Assembly (NCBI GenBank): GCA_963720775.1
Contig: CAVRGR010000003.1
Location: 372,001-436,000 of the forward strand
Direction of reading: 5' to 3'
DNA from: JAENVT01 sp963720775
Lineage (GTDB): Bacteria; Actinomycetota; Acidimicrobiia; Acidimicrobiales; Ilumatobacteraceae
DNA: 64,000 nucleotides
Made by a program: the position numbers and the translations under genes. Each line of letters opens with the position of its first letter. The stretch's first letter is position 1. The notes below the pieces were generated by a model. That model searched no databases. It worked only from the letters and a program-made list of their open reading frames with translations, and was not told where the DNA came from. This document shows positions 60,843 through 64,000 of the stretch, piece by piece.

Positions 60843-61017
60843 TCGACATCTCTGGGGTAGTGCGTCGATTTGGGTACAGGGCGCACCGAGTGCGAGCACC
60901 GCGCACCTGGCCGTGCGCCGCGTGAACCCGTCTCCGTGGCGCAAGTAGATTGACGCCGGGGACGAAGTGGGGGCGGCGGTCAATCATCAGCAGTAGTCGA
61001 GCGCCGAGGAGGCAGAC

Positions 61018-61800
61018 ATGTCGAAGATGAGCAAGTACGCGAACGGCACGCCGTGTTGGATCGATCTGGGCACCTCCGATGTGCCGGCATCGATCGCGTT
61101 CTACAAGGCCCTGTTCGGTTGGGAGATCGAGATGGGTCCGGCCGAGATGGGGCACTACTCGATGGCGATGGTCGGCGGCGAGAGCGTTGCCGCGATCGCC
61201 GATCAGCAGGTTCCCGGCCAGGTCTACTGGACGACGTACTTGGCCGCCGACGACGTCGACGCCACGGTGGCCAAGGCGCGCACCGCTGGTGCCACCGTCC
61301 TGGTGGAGCCGATGGACGTCATGACGTTCGGCCGGATGGCTGTCATCGTCGACACTGGCGGCGCGCCCGTGTCGTTCTGGCAGGCCGGTGACCACAAGGG
61401 GGCCGGGCGCGTGAACGAACCGGGCACGTTGTGTTGGAACGAGCTCAACACGCGTGCTGTCAAGGAATCACTTGCCTTCTACGAGGCCACGGCCGGACTT
61501 CACGGTGAGCGGCTGGCTCTCGGTGACGGTGACTACTACGAGCTTCAGGTTCCCGGCGGCCGCAGGGTTGCCGGACTGCTGCCGATCGGCGAGAACTGGC
61601 CCGCAGAGATCCCGAACCATTGGATGGTGTACTTCGCGGTCGACGATGCCGATGCGGCGGCCGCGCGATGCACCGAGCTGGGCGGCCAGGTGCAGATGGG
61701 TCCGACCGACATTCCGCCAGGGCGATTCGCGGTTCTCGCCGATCCGCAGGGCGGGCACTTCAGCGTGATCAAACTCCTCGCTCCCGACACCACGGAGTAG
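61018..61800 (+). CDS. Two-domain VOC (glyoxalase-like) protein
   Basis: A 260-residue protein with two VOC modules. The first runs from about residue 10 (T-P-C-W-I-D-L-G-T-S-D, F-Y-K-A-L-F-G-W) and the second from about 140 (G-T-L-C-W-N-E-L-N-T, F-Y-E-A-T-A-G). The second ends D-P-Q-G-G-H-F-S-V. The family includes CFP32-like proteins of mycobacteria. GAGGAGG lies about seven bases before the ATG. The antisense strand here holds the open 3' extension of the surface-protein gene. Confidence 0.92.
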   Translation: MSKMSKYANGTPCWIDLGTSDVPASIAFYKALFGWEIEMGPAEMGHYSMAMVGGESVAAIADQQVPGQVYWTTYLAADDVDATVAKARTAGATVLVEPMDVMTFGRMAVIVDTGGAPVSFWQAGDHKGAGRVNEPGTLCWNELNTRAVKESLAFYEATAGLHGERLALGDGDYYELQVPGGRRVAGLLPIGENWPAEIPNHWMVYFAVDDADAAAARCTELGGQVQMGPTDIPPGRFAVLADPQGGHFSVIKLLAPDTTE

Positions 61801-64000
61801 CGCCGAAGAACGACCTGAAGCGTCGCGATGGTCGCGCGCTCTGTCAAGAGTCAGGTCGTGCCGACACGCGCGCGCGGCGAAGCCGAGAATGAGCAAGGCA
61901 AGCGCGAAGTAAAGAGTCGAGCGCGGGTCCAGTCCGGTCCTCGGCAGCGTTGCGGCGGCCGCGACAGGTACGTCGGCTGCAGGCGGCGTCGGCGCGATCG
62001 TTGGCTCCCTGATCGTCGCCGGCTGGACGCTCACGGACGGCACCTCGACGCTGAACGACGCCGACGTCGCGGTGGTGGCTCCATCGGTCGACGTCACGAT
62101 GCAGGTGTACGTAGCACCTGCCGTGACACCAGTGACGGTGATCGGCGACGAGGCGGCGCTCGCCGAACGGGTCACACCGGTCGGCGACGAACAGGTCAAG
62201 GTGTACACGGTCGGAGCAATCTCCACCGCGAACGACTCGGCGTGCCGCTCCTCCGTGGTCGAAAACGCAACAGTGATCGAATCGCCGTCAGTCGTCACGC
62301 TCGTGATGGTGATGGGCGGCAGGCAGCCGAAGCAGTGGTCGAACCCCGTGAGGTTCGCACCGGGGGCAACCGTCACGAGCAGAGCACCCTGGGCAATCGG
62401 GTCTGGCCCGCCATCGGGGCCGGCGTCGAGCGTGAGCGGAACGTTCCGCCACCAGACCGCCGCGTAGGTCGTCGTCGGATCGGTGGGATCGGTGACTGTC
62501 GGTCCTGGCTCTCCGTGGTCGCATCCGAGGAACGCGAGTGCGTAGGTTCCCGACGGGACGTTGTGAAGCGAGTAGGTGCCGTCGGTCTCGACCGAGGCGA
62601 AGATCGCGAACTGGTTCGGGAGGTACGCGACGACGCATGCCGACGTCATCGGGACGCCCTGTGCGTTGCGAACTGTGCCGCGTATGGTTGCAACAGCGCC
62701 GGCGGTCAGGTCCGCATCGATACCCGAGGCAACGGCACCGGGGGCGACCGTGACCGTGCCCCGATCGCTGCTGGGGGGAGCGGTCCACCACTTCCCGGCG
62801 TACGTGGGCGTGGGACTGCAGTCGACGAACTGCACGTGGTAGTCGCCCGGACGGTCGAGCACCAAGGAGTAGTTGCCGTTGTTGTCGGTGCTCGTCAGCC
62901 CTCCCACGAACGTGTCGGTCGTTGCCTGCACGCAGATTCCTGCGAGGGGGAGGTGGTTGTCGTTGCGGACGGTTCCGGTGATCGAGCCCGCAGCGACGAG
63001 CTGGGCGTCGATGTGGTTGATGATGGCCCCCGCGGTGACGATGATCGGTGTGGCGTCGTTCAGCGTCCGGCTCCCTTGCCAAGCCTGGCGGGCATAGGGG
63101 CCGACGTGGTTGCAGTCGTCGAACAGAACCTCGACGTCCATCGGCGACAGCCCGGTGAGGGCATACGTGCCGTCAGGCGCCGTGGTCGTGTTCGCCAGCC
63201 CATCGAGCCCGTTGGCGGTGTTGATGATCGCGTTGACGCAGATGCCGCCGACAGGCTGTCCCTGAGGACCCGTGACGGTGCCGGAGATGGTGGCCGCGGC
63301 GCTCAACACGGCGTCGATCCCGGCGTGGATCGGTGCATCGTCTGCCGTGATCGTCAGGATGTCGGCCGTGTTCCACGAAGGCTGTTGATGCCAGAACTGG
63401 GTGGCCCAAGCAGGTGCCGGGCCTGGCGTGCTGAACTGGACGCGATAGTCCCCCAGCGGAAGAGGCCCGGTGAGGTAGGTGCCGTCGGGTCCGGTCTGTG
63501 CCCACCCGGATGGTCCGGATGCTGTCGGGTTGACGTTGACGTTGATCCCCGAGATCGGAGCGCCTCCGCTGTCGGTGACCGTGCCGGAAACGGAGATGCC
63601 GCCCTGCAGCTGAGCGTCGACTCCCGACCGTTGTTCGGCAGGAACGACGACGATTGCGGGGGAGCTGTTCGCATCGTTCGCGCCGCCGTACCACTGGTCG
63701 AGGTAGTGCTGCGTCGGATTGCAGTCGTGGTACTGAACGCGTAGATCCGCCGGTGGAAGGCCTGGAAGGGTGAACGTCCCGTCGACGATGGTTGTCGTCT
63801 GACCGACGTTGTCGGTACCTCCGTCGCGCAGGACGTTGGCCGAGACACAAATCCCTTCGAGCGGCTGCCCGTCGCCGTCGGTCACCGTTCCGGAGATCGT
63901 CGCTGCGGCCGCGAGCATCGCATCGACTCCGGACGCGATCGGGCCGTTGGCAACCGAGACTTGCAGCGCCTGCGCCGAGCCCCATGAGTACTGCTGGTTC
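61468..64000 (-). CDS. Cell-surface protein with carboxypeptidase-regulatory-like repeats and LPRTG motif, 5' incomplete
   Basis: The gene runs off the window edge. Five beta-sandwich modules of about 97-126 residues (62344-63999) each start with an I-D-A or V-D-A junction, then I-S-G-T-V-T-D and G-I-C-V, like CarboxypepD_reg repeats. A fibronectin type III-like domain follows, then a Pro/Ala linker, L-P-R-T-G (codons 61933-61947) and a hydrophobic segment. A stop would be expected soon after, but the frame runs on to 61468, 333 bases into the antisense of the VOC gene. A slip of one or two bases in the GC run after the membrane segment would end it at 61851 or 61844. It is probably a sortase-anchored exoprotein. 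Confidence 0.75.
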   Translation of the reverse strand, partial: NQQYSWGSAQALQVSVANGPIASGVDAMLAAAATISGTVTDGDGQPLEGICVSANVLRDGGTDNVGQTTTIVDGTFTLPGLPPADLRVQYHDCNPTQHYLDQWYGGANDANSSPAIVVVPAEQRSGVDAQLQGGISVSGTVTDSGGAPISGINVNVNPTASGPSGWAQTGPDGTYLTGPLPLGDYRVQFSTPGPAPAWATQFWHQQPSWNTADILTITADDAPIHAGIDAVLSAAATISGTVTGPQGQPVGGICVNAIINTANGLDGLANTTTAPDGTYALTGLSPMDVEVLFDDCNHVGPYARQAWQGSRTLNDATPIIVTAGAIINHIDAQLVAAGSITGTVRNDNHLPLAGICVQATTDTFVGGLTSTDNNGNYSLVLDRPGDYHVQFVDCSPTPTYAGKWWTAPPSSDRGTVTVAPGAVASGIDADLTAGAVATIRGTVRNAQGVPMTSACVVAYLPNQFAIFASVETDGTYSLHNVPSGTYALAFLGCDHGEPGPTVTDPTDPTTTYAAVWWRNVPLTLDAGPDGGPDPIAQGALLVTVAPGANLTGFDHCFGCLPPITITSVTTDGDSITVAFSTTEERHAESFAVEIAPTVYTLTCSSPTGVTRSASAASSPITVTGVTAGATYTCIVTSTDGATTATSASFSVEVPSVSVQPATIREPTIAPTPPAADVPVAAAATLPRTGLDPRSTLYFALALLILGFAARACRHDLTLDRARDHRDASGRSSALLRGVGSEEFDHAEVPALRIGENRESPWRNVGRTHLHLAAQLGASRGRRIGIVDREVHHPMVRDLCGPVLADRQQSGNPAAAGNLKLVVVTVTESQPLTVKSGRGLVEGK
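62344..63999 (-). repeat. Five tandem carboxypeptidase-regulatory-like protein modules
   Basis: Module boundaries in the coding strand, from the I/V-D-A junctions: 63622-63999 (5' end incomplete), 63319-63621, 63013-63318, 62722-63012 and 62344-62721. Each encodes S-G-T-V or similar, a G-x-C-V or G-x-N-V strand, D-G-T-Y/F and a conserved final W-x-x-x pattern. The repeat is clear in protein but diverged in DNA, so it is old. Confidence 0.8.

Noticed and set aside
60880..60919. GGCGCAC / GTGCGCC hairpin after the TMEM175-like gene
   Set aside because: It could be a terminator, but the loop is long (26 bases) and no T run follows, so support is too weak.
60948..60985. Inverted repeat GATTGAC / GTCAATC before the two-domain VOC gene
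   Set aside because: Seven-base arms with a 24-base spacer and no known regulator nearby; too weak to call an operator.

Overview
The window is high-GC DNA with dense genes, many GTG starts (and two TTG starts) and many ATGA, GTGA or TGATG stop/start overlaps. Gene content (a SigK/RskA-type sigma and anti-sigma pair, several luciferase-like flavin oxidoreductases, a stand-alone LigD-type polymerase, a PHO box of the streptomycete kind) points to an actinobacterium, possibly an Acidimicrobiia/Ilumatobacter relative. That placement is inference. I saw no rRNA, tRNA, CRISPR array, phage or insertion sequence.

Layout. 1-3.9 kb: the end of a DinB-like gene, an HD-domain protein, a quinone-oxidoreductase-like gene, a homocysteine methyltransferase homologue, and an ECF sigma factor with its zinc anti-sigma factor, the latter frameshifted. 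4-12.4 kb: catabolic flavoenzymes (dimethylglycine/sarcosine dehydrogenase-like and BBE-like), an nhaA / luciferase-like / SDR operon and a DMT exporter with a VOC protein. 12.3-18.8 kb: a same-strand run (FAD oxidoreductase, peroxiredoxin, VIT1-like transporter, MetE-like protein, nucleoside hydrolase, esterase, threonine aldolase). Its peroxiredoxin has UGA in place of the catalytic cysteine, followed by a SECIS-like hairpin, so it looks like a selenoprotein. 18.8-23.3 kb: sulfatase, SRPBCC protein, glutathione peroxidase, LigD-type polymerase and a spacer with palindromic repeats.

23.4-30.5 kb: a six-gene operon for a membrane complex related to hydrogenase-4/formate hydrogenlyase (HyfI-B-C-E-F-G order). 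Its large subunit lacks the NiFe cysteines, so it is probably a complex I-like redox-driven ion pump rather than a hydrogenase. 30.6-32.8 kb: a CDF metal exporter, a DUF1003 membrane protein and a Nudix hydrolase. 32.8-39.5 kb: urease (ureA-B-C-F-G-D, no ureE) preceded on the same strand by two unrecognised genes. 39.6-45.2 kb: the pstSCAB phosphate transporter under a three-repeat PHO box, with a TTC38-like gene at its end.

45.3-64 kb: an FAD oxidoreductase, a lone ModA-like binding protein behind a perfect palindrome, MsrB, a PadR regulator, a six-PAS GGDEF-EAL protein, a formamidase/acetamidase homologue, an AhpD-like protein, a methyltransferase, a fused EtfB-EtfA gene carrying a frameshift, malate synthase G, a second luciferase-like enzyme, a TMEM175-like channel, a two-domain VOC protein and the end of a repetitive surface protein with an LPRTG motif.

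Two genes (anti-sigma and EtfBA) carry one-base insertions and a third (the surface protein) may carry an indel. These could be real lesions or sequence errors. The strongest observation is the UGA codon and hairpin in the peroxiredoxin.
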